A stretch of DNA of 64,000 bases from Aquitalea sp. LB_tupeE (GCF_013391415.1 NZ_JACAXB010000007.1:62001-126000), one strand, 5' to 3'; positions 30,934 to 39,754 are shown, counted from the first letter of the stretch. Notes: generated by a model from the sequence alone, not told the origin. Numbers and translations are program-made.

Positions 30934-31413
30934 CTAGACCAGCTTGCGCACACCACTGCAATCCAGGGTGGCGGCAATGGCAGCTGCCTGGCCATATTCC
31001 CCTACCGGCAGGTCAGGGGCGATTTCTGCCAACGGTACCATGACAAAGGCGCGCTGGTGCATGCGCGGGTGCGGCAACAACAGTTGCGGGTCGTCCAGCA
31101 CGGTATCCTGATACAGCAGGATGTCCAGATCCAGCACTCTTGGTGCATTACGGAAGCTGCGCTCGCGCCCGAAACCGGCTTCGATCTGCATCAGCGCTTC
31201 CAGCAAGGCATGCGGGCTCAGGCCGGTTTCCAGCTGTGCCACGGCATTGATGAAGTCCGGCTGATCCAGATAACCCACCGGGGTGGTGAGATAAAGAGAA
31301 GAATGCGCAAGCACGCTGGTGCCGGCAAGAGCAGCAAGGGCCGCTAGCGCGGCCCTTATTTGCTCGGCCGGTTGCTCCAGGTTACTTCCCAGAGCGACAT
31401 AGGCCAGGCTCAC
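30934..31413 (-). CDS. folK: 2-amino-4-hydroxy-6-hydroxymethyldihydropteridine pyrophosphokinase
   Basis: The 159-residue folate-pathway enzyme transfers pyrophosphate from ATP to 6-hydroxymethyl-dihydropterin. It has YVALGSNLEQP at the start, the PVGYLDQPDFINAVAQLET substrate loop and RNAPRVLDLDILLY, with the two Mg-binding Asp residues. The length equals E. coli FolK (159). It overlaps the pcnB stop by 4 bases, indicating translational coupling, a common pcnB-folK arrangement. Confidence 0.97.
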   Translation of the reverse strand: MSLAYVALGSNLEQPAEQIRAALAALAALAGTSVLAHSSLYLTTPVGYLDQPDFINAVAQLETGLSPHALLEALMQIEAGFGRERSFRNAPRVLDLDILLYQDTVLDDPQLLLPHPRMHQRAFVMVPLAEIAPDLPVGEYGQAAAIAATLDCSGVRKLV

Positions 31414-32774
31414 TCGGCCTCTCCCCCTCCACCGGTGCTCTCGGCACGGCGGCGGTTGCTGGTGCGACGACGACGGCGCTTCTTGGCCGGTTCGTCAGCG
31501 CCACTATTCTTGGCTTCGTTGATCAAGGCTTCGCGTTCGGCCTGATCGCCACGCTGGAAGGCTTCCCACCACTCCACCAGGCTGGCCGGCAACTCGCCTG
31601 CTTCGGCGCGCAGCGACATGAAGTCAAAGGCAGCACGGAAGCGCGGCTGTTCCAGGAAACGGTAAGGACGGGCACCGCTACGGCTGTCGAAGCGGCCTTG
31701 CAGCGTCCAGATTTCGCGCATGGTGACGCTGAAACGGCGCGGAATGGCAAAGTCGTTGTCCTGCTCGTTTTCCACGTCGGCAATAGCCATTTGCAAGGCC
31801 TGCAAGGATTTTTCACCAGCGGCAATATGCTGCTGCCAGTGCTGGTTCACTTGTTGCCACAGCAAGGTGGCCAGCAGGAAGCCGACAGACACCGGCTTCT
31901 CCGCCCGGATACGGGCATCGGTGCTTTGCAAGCCCAGTTGCAAGAACAAATCGTCACCATCTTCACCCATTACCGCGTCCAGCAGCGGGAACACCCCGCG
32001 CGACAGGCCTTCCTCGCGCAGCTTTTTCAGACAGGCATAGGCATGGCCGGACATCAGCAGTTTGAGCATCTCGTCAAACAGCCGGGCCGGGGGTTCCTTT
32101 TTCAGCAGATGGGCATGGGCACGGATAGGCTTGCGGGTGTCTTCGTCAATCTCGAAGCCCAGCTTGGCGGCCAGGCGTACCGCGCGCAGCATGCGCACCG
32201 GGTCTTCCTGGTAGCGCCGTGCCGGCTGGCCTATCATCACCAGCTTTTTGGCCTTCAGGTCCTTCACCCCGTGGTGATAGTCGATGATGGACTCGTCGGA
32301 CGGATCGAAGAACAGCGCATTGACAGTGAAGTCACGGCGGTGTGCGTCTTCTTCCTGGCTACCAAAGGTGTTGTCCGCCATGATGCGGCCGGATTCGTTC
32401 TGGTCGTCGATACCGCCACCGCGGAAGGTGGTCACCTCGATGGTTTCCGGGCCCACCATCACGTGCACAATGCGGAAACGCCGGCCAATGATGCGCGAGC
32501 GGCGGAACAGATGATGCACCTGCTCCGGCGTGGCATTGGTGGCGACGTCAAAATCTTTGGGTGCGACATCCAGCAACAGGTCACGCACAGCCCCCCCTAC
32601 CACGAAGGCAGAGAAACCGGCTTCCTGTAAACGGGAAGTCACCTTGAGCGCAGCAGTGCTGAGCTGATCGCGGCGAACGCCATGCTGGGACAGCGGAATC
32701 ACGCGTGGTTTGCTACGGCGTTTGCCCATGCCAGACGGCAGCTCCAGTACTTTACGGATAAGCTTGCGGATCAT
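31410..32774 (-). CDS. pcnB: Poly(A) polymerase I
   Basis: This 454-residue class II nucleotidyltransferase adds poly(A) tails that promote RNA decay. The head domain has VGGAVRDLLLDVAPKDFDVATNATPEQV, with catalytic DxD in DFD, followed by RRDFTVNALFFDP and YQEDPVRMLRAVRLAAKLG. The C-terminus is a basic RNA-binding tail (AKKRRRRRTSNRRRAE). The length and tail match E. coli PcnB (about 465). The ATG at 32774 lacks a good ribosome site, but the N-terminus MIRKLIRKVLEL resembles other PcnB starts. It is the first gene of the operon. Confidence 0.95.
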   Translation of the reverse strand: MIRKLIRKVLELPSGMGKRRSKPRVIPLSQHGVRRDQLSTAALKVTSRLQEAGFSAFVVGGAVRDLLLDVAPKDFDVATNATPEQVHHLFRRSRIIGRRFRIVHVMVGPETIEVTTFRGGGIDDQNESGRIMADNTFGSQEEDAHRRDFTVNALFFDPSDESIIDYHHGVKDLKAKKLVMIGQPARRYQEDPVRMLRAVRLAAKLGFEIDEDTRKPIRAHAHLLKKEPPARLFDEMLKLLMSGHAYACLKKLREEGLSRGVFPLLDAVMGEDGDDLFLQLGLQSTDARIRAEKPVSVGFLLATLLWQQVNQHWQQHIAAGEKSLQALQMAIADVENEQDNDFAIPRRFSVTMREIWTLQGRFDSRSGARPYRFLEQPRFRAAFDFMSLRAEAGELPASLVEWWEAFQRGDQAEREALINEAKNSGADEPAKKRRRRRTSNRRRAESTGGGGEAE

Positions 32775-32982
32775 TTAGAGGAATAAGGACGTGGAATGAA
32801 GGGATTCGCAAGAAAGGAATTCAAGCGGCAGATTATAGCCTGAATCTTCTGACAAGATATACCGCTCTGGCCCAATTTATCCTGACCGGCAACAGGCCAC
32901 ATGCCCGGTGATGATTGCCCGTCACCAGCTGCGGGCCTAGAATCGCACACCATCTGCCGCATTTTCCGTGTAAAGACTGCCC

Positions 32983-33720
32983 GTGATTCCCTTACTCGCC
33001 CTGGATATCCAGACCCTGCCCGATGTCGATGGCATCCGTACCCTGTACCAACTGGATGCAGACATCAGCGATGCAGACGTCGTTTACTTTGCCCTGCAAC
33101 GCAGCCGGGCCAGCCGGGCGGATGAATTCCTGCCCTACCACCTGCATCGTGTGGTCGGCATTCATGCCGTTTTGCACATCCGTCAGGAAGTGGTCTTGCA
33201 CCATACCCTGCCCGGGCAAGACGAAGCGGGCATGCTGCAAACCTTGTCCACCCTGCTGAACGAACACATGCCGCAAATTGTCAGCTGGCAAGGTTCCCAG
33301 TTGATGCTGCCGGTACTACGCCATCGCGCCATGATGCACAGCATTGCCTTCCCCGGCGGGGCCAACGGACTGTTTGGCCAGACGCTGGAACTCAGCCGCC
33401 TGCTATGCCAGAACGCCCAGCCTGGCTGTGTTCCGCAACAGGAAATGGCCGGCCTGTGCGGCTTGCCCCGTATTCCCGATTACGATGCAGCCCAGTCCTG
33501 GGCCATGGCGGCAGCCGGCCAGTTGCCGACTCTGCTGGCCCACAGTGCGCAGCGTGCCGCCTGTCATTACCTGATGTGGCTGCGCCTTGCGGCGCTGCAG
33601 GGACAGATTTCCGCCCTGACCCGCAGCCAGCACGAGCAAAAGCTTGCCCAACTGCTAGGCCAACAAGGCGCAGGATGGCGGGATTTTCTGCAACAGTGGA
33701 CGGGATGCAACAGGGCTTGA
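32983..33720 (+). CDS. PolB-like 3'-5' exonuclease-family protein with degraded active site
   Basis: The 245-residue protein follows the predicted 3'-5' exonuclease family related to the PolB exonuclease domain (Pfam DNA_pol_B_exo2): LLALDIQTLPDVDGIRTLY at the start, FLPYHLHRVVGIHAVL, and PQIVSWQGSQLMLPVLRHRAM. Active relatives have DIETIPD, SWNGxxFDLPVL and a YCxxDVLNTYLVYLR helix. Here the Glu is Gln (Q10), the internal Asp is Met, and the final Asp-containing motif reads SAQRAACHYLMWLR. Only D8 of the usual acids is left, so nuclease activity is unlikely. It begins with GTG and stands alone, divergent from pcnB. Confidence 0.72.
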   Translation: MIPLLALDIQTLPDVDGIRTLYQLDADISDADVVYFALQRSRASRADEFLPYHLHRVVGIHAVLHIRQEVVLHHTLPGQDEAGMLQTLSTLLNEHMPQIVSWQGSQLMLPVLRHRAMMHSIAFPGGANGLFGQTLELSRLLCQNAQPGCVPQQEMAGLCGLPRIPDYDAAQSWAMAAAGQLPTLLAHSAQRAACHYLMWLRLAALQGQISALTRSQHEQKLAQLLGQQGAGWRDFLQQWTGCNRA

Positions 33721-33745
33721 CAGGCTTTTCTGACGGGAATAATCT
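33717..33745 (+). promoter_or_regulatory. Candidate sigma-70 promoter P1
   Basis: A perfect TTGACA (33717-33722) stands 17 bp before TAATCT (33740-33745, 3 of 6 consensus). It overlaps the stop codon of the preceding gene. Confidence 0.4.
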
Positions 33746-33761
33746 TTTCCCATGCGCCGAT

Positions 33762-33790
33762 TTGATACAGCTTGCTGGGCGCACTATAAA
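33762..33790 (+). promoter_or_regulatory. Candidate sigma-70 promoter P2
   Basis: TTGATA (33762-33767) and TATAAA (33785-33790) are each one base from consensus and separated by the optimal 17 bp. Transcription should begin near 33797, only about 50 bases before an intrinsic terminator. Confidence 0.6.
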
Positions 33791-33796
33791 TGCCAG

Positions 33797-33850
33797 CTAA
33801 AGCGTGAGTCGGAAAACCCGCTGCGCTCTCTGGCCCGGCGGGTTTTTCTT
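33797..33850 (+). ncRNA. Candidate small RNA or attenuated leader
   Basis: Promoter P2 and the terminator at 33813-33850 define a transcript of about 54 bases, or about 100 bases from P1. No frame with a ribosome site lies inside. It could be a stand-alone small RNA, or an early-terminated leader of the 100-residue gene at 34050. I recognise no known RNA family. Confidence 0.35.
33813..33850 (+). terminator. Intrinsic terminator of the candidate small RNA
   Basis: AAAACCCGC (33813-33821) pairs with GCGGGTTTT (33838-33846) across a 16-base loop, and the T/C-rich run continues beyond. Confidence 0.7.
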
Positions 33851-34049
33851 TTTCCGTCTTAATAGTGCGCGCACTGTGCGACATCGGGCATGTTGAAAGT
33901 AGTACCGTTTTACCGTTCCGGGCTGTATCCGGAACACCGGCGCCGAGTTAATCGACAACTTGCAGGGCGCCCAAAAATCCTGCTAAAGCGTCGCCTGACG
34001 GTAAGGTCGGGCACGCAACAGCGCCAACCATATCCGATGGAGTTTCACC

Positions 34050-34352
34050 ATGTACGATTGCCTGCAAGACAGCTGTAGCGACTTTTCCTTTGCCGTATAC
34101 GATGCCGTGGGAAGAAAACGCCCCCTTCAAGGCAGCCTGACTGCCACCTTGCTGTCCGCTGACAGCACCCTGCCCCTGCAAGACCTGATCAACTACGCTG
34201 ACCAGCTGGGCTATAGCAGCCAGCTGGACGAGAGCGGCTTGCTGACCATTCATGATGTCGGCCTGCTGGATGCACTCAGCATCAACAGCCGCTTTGGCCA
34301 GCATCTGATCATCAGCTGTGATTTGCGCCGCGAAACGCCTGTCCGTTTCTGA
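34050..34352 (+). CDS. Small hypothetical protein, 100 residues
   Basis: This is a soluble-looking protein with an acidic N-terminal part, two Cys near the start (C4, C9) and one near the end (C95), no signal peptide and no membrane helix. I recognise no domain. A ribosome site GATGGAG stands about 8 bases before the ATG and codon use resembles the neighbours, so it is likely real. It lies between the candidate small RNA/terminator and norM, on the same strand, with 147 bases to norM. Confidence 0.6.
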   Translation: MYDCLQDSCSDFSFAVYDAVGRKRPLQGSLTATLLSADSTLPLQDLINYADQLGYSSQLDESGLLTIHDVGLLDALSINSRFGQHLIISCDLRRETPVRF

Positions 34353-34499
34353 AACCGACCAGCGTGTATTCCGGCACAACGCAAGCCGGGGCTGAACAGT
34401 AAAAGACTGCAACTGCGGTGTCGCCATTGCACAAGACAGGCCGGGCAGCCGCTCCTTATAATGGAGCGCTTGCCTACCTTGTCAAATTGATCCGCCTCC

Positions 34500-35897
34500 A
34501 TGTTGCAGGAACTCAAAAGCGCTGCGCCCGGTGCCATTTCCGGTGAAGCCAGACAGATTGTCCGCCTTGCCTTGCCGATGATGATTGCCCAGGTGGCCCA
34601 GGTGGCTACCGGCTTTGTTGATACCGTCATGGCCGGCCGGGTCAGTACTGACGACCTGGCAGCCGTGTCCTTGGGTGCCAGCATTTTCATCACCGTCTAT
34701 GTGACCTTAATGGGCGTGGTGACCTCACTCAATCCGGTATTGAGCCACCAACTGGGTGCCGGTGAAAAAGAGCAGATTGGTGAAACCGGCCGCCAGGGCA
34801 TGTGGTTCGGCTTGTTTGTCGGCCTGCTAGGTGCCACCGCCATGCTGCTGGCCGAACACCCCTTGCGCCTGTGGCTGCAACTGCCAACCGACGTGGAAGA
34901 CAAGGTGATGCTGTTCATCACCGGTACCGCCGTGGGCATGCCCGCCGCCATGGTGCACCGTGCCCTGCATGCCTATGCTTCCAGCCTGAACCGGCCCAAG
35001 GTGATCATGGTGGTCAGCCTGATTGCGCTGGCGCTCAACATACCGCTCAATTACGCGCTGATTCACGGCCTGTTCGGCCTGCCCAGACTGGGCGGTGCCG
35101 GTTGCGGCTGGGCCACCGGCATCGTGTTCTGGTTCAACTGCCTGACGCTGCTGGCTTATATCTGCTGGCATCGCCATTTCCGCCCCTACGGTCTGACCAG
35201 CCGGATGAGCTTGCCCGACTGGAAGCGCTACGGGGCATTCCTCAAGCTGGGTCTGCCCATCGGTCTGTCCTTCTTTGTTGAAGTCAGCCTGTTTTCCTTT
35301 ATTGCCCTGCTGATTGCCAAGCTGGGTATGACTGTCGTGGCCAGCCACCAGTCGGTACTCAATTTTTCCAGCATCATCTACATGCTGCCGCAAAGCATTT
35401 CCACCGCGCTCACGGTCAGAGTCGGCCAGCGCGCCGGTGGCGGCGACTACCATCAGGCCCGCTTTGTCGCCGGGGTCGGCCTGCTAGTGGGGCTGGCCAC
35501 CGCGCTGTGTACCATGTTGCTGGTGCTGTGGCTGCGCAGTGACATCATGGCTATTTATTCGCCCGACCCGAACGTCATTGCCATGGGTTCCAGCCTGCTG
35601 TTGTTTGCTGCCGTCTTCCAGCTGACCGATGCCGCCCAGACCATTGCCTCCGGCGCACTGCGCGGCTACAAGCTGACCACCATTCCCATGATCATCCACA
35701 TTACCGCCTTCTGGGGAATTGGGCTGGGACTGGGCATCACGCTGGGCCTCACCGACTGGCTGGTCTCCCCCATGGGCATTTACGGTTTCTGGCTGGCACT
35801 GGTCATCAGTCTGAGCATTGCCGCCCTGATGCTGGTGAGCTATCTGGCGCGCGAAAGTCGCCGACGCCTGCACCACAACACCCTGCAAGAAAGCTGA
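34500..35897 (+). CDS. norM: MATE-family multidrug efflux transporter (NorM type)
   Basis: The 465-residue protein has 12 predicted membrane helices and belongs to the NorM branch of MATE transporters, which export cationic drugs and dyes against Na+ or H+. It shows LALPMMIAQVAQVATGFVDTVMAGR in the first helices and LGLPIGLSFFVEVSLFSFIALLI in the second half, with the equivalent repeat. Its length is typical (about 460). It overlaps murB by one base, so the two are co-transcribed, although a functional link is not obvious. Confidence 0.94.
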   Translation: MLQELKSAAPGAISGEARQIVRLALPMMIAQVAQVATGFVDTVMAGRVSTDDLAAVSLGASIFITVYVTLMGVVTSLNPVLSHQLGAGEKEQIGETGRQGMWFGLFVGLLGATAMLLAEHPLRLWLQLPTDVEDKVMLFITGTAVGMPAAMVHRALHAYASSLNRPKVIMVVSLIALALNIPLNYALIHGLFGLPRLGGAGCGWATGIVFWFNCLTLLAYICWHRHFRPYGLTSRMSLPDWKRYGAFLKLGLPIGLSFFVEVSLFSFIALLIAKLGMTVVASHQSVLNFSSIIYMLPQSISTALTVRVGQRAGGGDYHQARFVAGVGLLVGLATALCTMLLVLWLRSDIMAIYSPDPNVIAMGSSLLLFAAVFQLTDAAQTIASGALRGYKLTTIPMIIHITAFWGIGLGLGITLGLTDWLVSPMGIYGFWLALVISLSIAALMLVSYLARESRRRLHHNTLQES

Positions 35898-36925
35898 TGA
35901 TGACACTGCGCATTCAATCGCAAGTTTCGCTCAAACCGCATAACACTTTTGGCATGGACGTTAGCGCTGCCCATTTCTGTCAGCTGGACGATCTGGCGCA
36001 GTTGCCTATCCTGCTAGCCGATGTCCGCTTCCGACAAGGCCCGGTGCTGTGGCTGGGTGGCGGCAGCAATCTGTTGCTGACGCAAGACTACCCGGGCCTG
36101 GTGGTCAAACTGGCCCTGCGCGGCATCCAGCTGCTGGAAGACCATGGCGACAAGCTGCTGGTGCAAGCTGCCGCCGGGGAAAACTGGCATGATTTTGTAC
36201 GCTACTGCCTGCAGCAAGGCTGGTACGGACTGGAAAACCTCAGCCTGATTCCCGGCACGGTGGGCGCTTGCCCTGTACAGAATATCGGTGCCTATGGCGT
36301 GGAAGTGAAGGACCGCATTACCCAGGTGGTGTGTGCCGATTTGCAAGCCCATGGTGCTGAAGTCGTACTGGAGAATACCGACTGCCGCTTTGCCTATCGC
36401 GACAGCGTTTTCAAGCATGAAGCCGCCGGTCGGCTGCTGGTGACCGCCGTGCGCTTCCAGCTGACTCGCCAGCCGCAACTGAAAACGGCCTATGGCGACA
36501 TCCAGCAGGAGCTGGACAAACGTGGCATCAGCCACCCCACACCGCTGGATGTCAGCGATGTGGTGATGGCCATCCGTGCCAGCAAGCTGCCCAACCCGGC
36601 CGAGCTTGGCAATGCCGGCAGCTTCTTTAAGAATCCGGTGATCGGACAGGATCAGGCCGCTGAGCTATTGCAGCGCTTCCCGACCTTGCCCCACTACCCG
36701 GCCGGGCCTGGCAAGGTGAAACTGGCAGCCGGCTGGCTGATTGATCAGGCAGGCCTGAAAGGCTACCGCCAGGGCGACGCCGCCGTACACGACCGCCAGG
36801 CACTGGTGCTGGTGAATCACGGGGCCGCCAGCGGCAGCCAGATGTGGGCATTGGCACGCCATGTGCAGGACACGGTACGCCAGCGTTACGGCGTGGAACT
36901 GGAAGCCGAACCGCTGGTCTTGTAA
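35897..36925 (+). CDS. murB: UDP-N-acetylenolpyruvoylglucosamine reductase
   Basis: The 342-residue FAD enzyme of peptidoglycan synthesis reduces UDP-GlcNAc-enolpyruvate to UDP-MurNAc with NADPH. Motifs are LKPHNTFGMDV, LWLGGGSNLLLT (FAD binding), the NLSLIPGTVGACPVQNIGAYG block, YRDSVFK and GNAGSFFKNPV, whose Ser is the proton donor. It is a type I MurB of usual length (E. coli 342). The start overlaps the norM stop; an ATG one codon later is equally possible. Confidence 0.97.
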   Translation: MMTLRIQSQVSLKPHNTFGMDVSAAHFCQLDDLAQLPILLADVRFRQGPVLWLGGGSNLLLTQDYPGLVVKLALRGIQLLEDHGDKLLVQAAAGENWHDFVRYCLQQGWYGLENLSLIPGTVGACPVQNIGAYGVEVKDRITQVVCADLQAHGAEVVLENTDCRFAYRDSVFKHEAAGRLLVTAVRFQLTRQPQLKTAYGDIQQELDKRGISHPTPLDVSDVVMAIRASKLPNPAELGNAGSFFKNPVIGQDQAAELLQRFPTLPHYPAGPGKVKLAAGWLIDQAGLKGYRQGDAAVHDRQALVLVNHGAASGSQMWALARHVQDTVRQRYGVELEAEPLVL

Positions 36926-36951
36926 CACCCGGCTTTTTACAGGAAAAAAAC

Positions 36952-37575
36952 ATGCAAGCGACACGACACGGCAAGCGGCCGGTGCTGGTTTTTGATCTGG
37001 GTGGTGTGCTGGTGGACTGGAACGGCATCGACCCCTTGATGGCCGTGTCGCAAGGTCGGCTGGAACGCGAACAAGCCAGGCAGTTCTGGATGCATACGCC
37101 GGAGGTGGCGCTGCTGGATACCGGCCGGGTGACACCGGAAGAATTCGCCCGGCTGATGGATGAACGGCTGCAACTGGGACTGGGCACTGCGGCCATGCTG
37201 CAAGCGCTGGATGACTGGCTGCAAGGCCCCTACCCCGGCGTACGCGAGCTGCTGCAACAACTGCACCCCCGCTACCGCCTGGCCGTGCTCAGCAATAATA
37301 ATGCGCTGCACTGGGGCAAGATCGAGCGCCAGTTCGACATCCTGCCCTTGTTTGAAACCTGCTTTGCCTCACACCACATGGGCTTGCGCAAGCCGGACCT
37401 GGCTGTTTACCAGCATGTGCAACAAGCCTTGCAGGCAGATGCTGCCGACATCATCTTTTTTGATGACAACATCGAATGCGTGCACAGCGCCAGGCAAGCA
37501 GGCTGGCAGGCCTGCCACACCGTCGGTTTTGACGCGGTGCGACAGGCGGTGCAGGCGCAAGGCTTACTGGACTGA
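36952..37575 (+). CDS. HAD-superfamily hydrolase (YihX-like phosphatase)
   Basis: The product has about 207 residues. HAD motif I is FDLGGVLVDWN (nucleophile Asp near residue 14), motif II is LAVLSNNN and motif III/IV appears as GLRKPDLAVYQ followed by IIFFDDNIECVHSA. This pattern (DLGx, with G replacing the second Asp) is that of YihX-type sugar-phosphate phosphatases, for example alpha-glucose-1-phosphatase. The substrate is not determinable. The ATG at 36952 is preceded by ACAGGAAAAAA; the frame upstream runs into murB. Confidence 0.88.
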   Translation: MQATRHGKRPVLVFDLGGVLVDWNGIDPLMAVSQGRLEREQARQFWMHTPEVALLDTGRVTPEEFARLMDERLQLGLGTAAMLQALDDWLQGPYPGVRELLQQLHPRYRLAVLSNNNALHWGKIERQFDILPLFETCFASHHMGLRKPDLAVYQHVQQALQADAADIIFFDDNIECVHSARQAGWQACHTVGFDAVRQAVQAQGLLD

Positions 37576-37580
37576 ACCCA

Positions 37581-37961
37581 TCAGAACAGCCCGGCAGCAC
37601 TGACAAACAACAGCACCACCGTGGCATAGCCACCCAGCCAGCACAGCGAGCGCAGCGTGGCCTTGTCACTGAGGTAGCACAAGCCATGGCCCAGTCGCAG
37701 CAGCACGTACACCACGGCCAGCAAGTCTAGCCGGGCAACGGGCACCTTCATCAGCCAGGCCAGCAACATGGCTGCAGCATAGCTGGGAAAAGCTTCCCAG
37801 GCATTCTGCTGCGCCCAGTTGGCACGCTGACGCCAGCCCGTGGCCGCTGCCAGCACCACACGTGGCTGATGGTTGTCATACGGAGCCCCGGCCTTGGCCA
37901 GCGCCGTCCACAACAAGGGCAAGAAAGAAACCAGCAAGATACTCCACAGCGCAAACGGCAT
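37581..37961 (-). CDS. MAPEG-family membrane protein
   Basis: The 126-residue protein has four hydrophobic helices and belongs to the MAPEG fold (relatives of glutathione-S-transferase-like eicosanoid enzymes). The WRQRANWAQQNAWEAFPSYAAAMLLA segment, with QNAWEAFP, is the hallmark of bacterial MAPEG proteins. The activity of this bacterial subgroup is unknown. The ATG at 37961 has GGAG at 6 bases. It is convergent with the HAD gene, leaving only 5 bases between the stops, so no room for a separate terminator. Confidence 0.88.
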   Translation of the reverse strand: MPFALWSILLVSFLPLLWTALAKAGAPYDNHQPRVVLAAATGWRQRANWAQQNAWEAFPSYAAAMLLAWLMKVPVARLDLLAVVYVLLRLGHGLCYLSDKATLRSLCWLGGYATVVLLFVSAAGLF

Positions 37962-38006
37962 GACCACTCCTTGTAACAGGACAACATTGCAGGTATTTCG
38001 CCGAGA

Positions 38007-38678
38007 TCACCAGCGCGATCCCGAACCCAGATAAGCGGCATCATCAAAAGTGCTGACCCAGTGCGGGCGATACACCACCAGCACGGCCATGGCCAGGCCA
38101 CTGGTAAAGGCCTCGGACCAAGACAGCAGAAAGTAAAACGGCAAGGCTTCTTCCATCAGGTAATCCCAGGCATAGACAGCATGGCCGCCCAGCAGCAGCA
38201 TGCCGGCCAATGCGCTGCAAAACAGGCTGAGCCCACCGGCGATGAAAGCATTGATGAACACATAGACAAACAACTGGGCCGGCAGCTTGCGGCGCGCCAG
38301 TTGCAACAGGCCTGCCGTCACCGCAACCGGCACCGCCGCACCACACCACCAGTCCAGGCCCAGCGCCAGCCAGTCGCCATGCCCGCCTGCCGCCAGCGCC
38401 AGCAACAATACGGCCAGACCCAGCAGGGCCAGCCAGGGGCCCATCAGCAAGGTCAGCACCGTTGTCCCCAGCATATGGAAGGACAAGCCCGGTTTGAGCC
38501 CGCCACGCATCAGCCACAGGCCCAGCAAAACCACCACCGCGCCCAGCCAGGCATTGCTGGCACCGGCATCCAGCGTACGCCAGCGAACGCGTGTGGCGGC
38601 AAAACCCAGCAGCAGGCCGGCAGCAGCCATGGCGACATAAAGCAGCCATGTGGGAAACAGTACAGCAGGCAAATCCAT
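38007..38678 (-). CDS. CbiM-like energy-coupling-factor (ECF) transporter membrane protein, orphan
   Basis: The 223-residue protein has about six or seven membrane helices. GLSFHMLGTTVLTLLMGPWLALLG resembles the region of CbiM-type substrate-binding proteins (Co/Ni ECF transporters) that contains a conserved metal-contacting His. Its start MDLPAVLFP lacks the His2 near the N-terminus that coordinates metal in canonical CbiM (MHI...). No cbiN, cbiQ or cbiO genes are present nearby. It may be a solitary CbiM-like protein as found in some betaproteobacteria. GGAG precedes the ATG. Confidence 0.72.
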   Translation of the reverse strand: MDLPAVLFPTWLLYVAMAAAGLLLGFAATRVRWRTLDAGASNAWLGAVVVLLGLWLMRGGLKPGLSFHMLGTTVLTLLMGPWLALLGLAVLLLALAAGGHGDWLALGLDWWCGAAVPVAVTAGLLQLARRKLPAQLFVYVFINAFIAGGLSLFCSALAGMLLLGGHAVYAWDYLMEEALPFYFLLSWSEAFTSGLAMAVLVVYRPHWVSTFDDAAYLGSGSRW

Positions 38679-38786
38679 ACATTCTCCAGCCTGACAGTGT
38701 GCTGCGCATGATACCACCACGACGATAAGCCCCACAGCCAGCGCGCGGCTGGGTACAATAATGCTTTTTTAAGCCTGAGTTCCGAC

Positions 38787-39629
38787 ATGAGCAAACAGCC
38801 AGCCAACCATCTTATTGCCCAACAAGTCAGCATTGCGCTGGCCGAGGATATTGGTCAGGCCGACTGGACCGCCCAGCTGATTGATCGGAGCGCGGAAAGC
38901 AGCGCCACGGTGTTGCTGCGTGAAGATGCCGTGATTTGCGGCAAGGCCTGGTTTGAAGAATGCTTTCGTCAGGTAGACGAGCGTTGCAGTGTATTGTGGC
39001 AGGTGCGCGAAGGCCGCAAGGTGGCGGCCGGCACGGTGCTATGTGAAATCAGCGGCCCGGCCCGCGCGCTGCTCACCGCCGAGCGCTCCGCTTTGAATTT
39101 CCTGCAAACCCTGTCCGCCGTTGCCACCCAGACCCGCCGTTATGTGGATGTGGTAGCCGGCACCCGCGCCCGCATCCTGGACACCCGCAAGACCCTGCCC
39201 GGCCTGCGCCTGGCGCAAAAGTACGCCGTCACCGTGGGCGGCGGCGACAATCAGCGCATCGGCCTCTACGACGGCATCCTGATCAAGGAAAACCACATCA
39301 TGGCAGCCGGTGGCATTGCCCAGGCACTGGAACAGGCCTTCCGCATCATTCCGCCAGGCGTTTCCTTGCAGATTGAAGTGGAAAACCTGGACGAGCTGCA
39401 ACAGGCGCTGGACGGTGGTGCCCAGCTCGTCCTGCTGGACAATATGTCGCTGGATGACATGCGTCGCGCGGTGGAATTGAGCGCGGGCAAGGCCTTGCTG
39501 GAAGCCTCCGGCGGTGTGGACATGGACACCGTGCGTGCCATTGCCGAAACCGGTGTCGACCGCATTTCCATCGGCAAGCTGACCAAGGACATCCAGGCCA
39601 TCGACCTGTCCATGCGCTTCGCCGTCTAG
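38787..39629 (+). CDS. nadC: Nicotinate-nucleotide pyrophosphorylase (quinolinate phosphoribosyltransferase)
   Basis: The 280-residue NAD-biosynthesis enzyme converts quinolinate and PRPP to nicotinate mononucleotide. Recognisable are [49 protein letters not shown] (substrate-binding Arg and Lys) and [22 protein letters not shown]. The length is standard. It is transcribed alone, divergent from the CbiM-like gene, and followed by an intrinsic terminator. nadA and nadB are not in the window. Confidence 0.97.
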   Translation: MSKQPANHLIAQQVSIALAEDIGQADWTAQLIDRSAESSATVLLREDAVICGKAWFEECFRQVDERCSVLWQVREGRKVAAGTVLCEISGPARALLTAERSALNFLQTLSAVATQTRRYVDVVAGTRARILDTRKTLPGLRLAQKYAVTVGGGDNQRIGLYDGILIKENHIMAAGGIAQALEQAFRIIPPGVSLQIEVENLDELQQALDGGAQLVLLDNMSLDDMRRAVELSAGKALLEASGGVDMDTVRAIAETGVDRISIGKLTKDIQAIDLSMRFAV

Positions 39630-39641
39630 TCCGGCCACAGG

Positions 39642-39680
39642 GGACAATGCACGGACAACAGTCCGACATTGTCCTTTTGT
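39642..39680 (+). terminator. Intrinsic terminator after nadC
   Basis: A long stem (GGACAATG at 39642-39649 with CATTGTCC at 39667-39674) encloses a second stem CGGAC/GTCCG with an AACA loop. T-rich sequence follows. Confidence 0.85.
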
Positions 39681-39754
39681 CGTTTTAAGGGATATACCAC
39701 ATAAGGCAGCCTGCGCATTGCAGGCCCCAATTCATTACCAGGGAAACCGCACAC

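Noticed and set aside
33890-34078. 62-codon basic frame before the 100-residue protein
   Set aside because: No ribosome site and overlaps the better supported gene at 34050.
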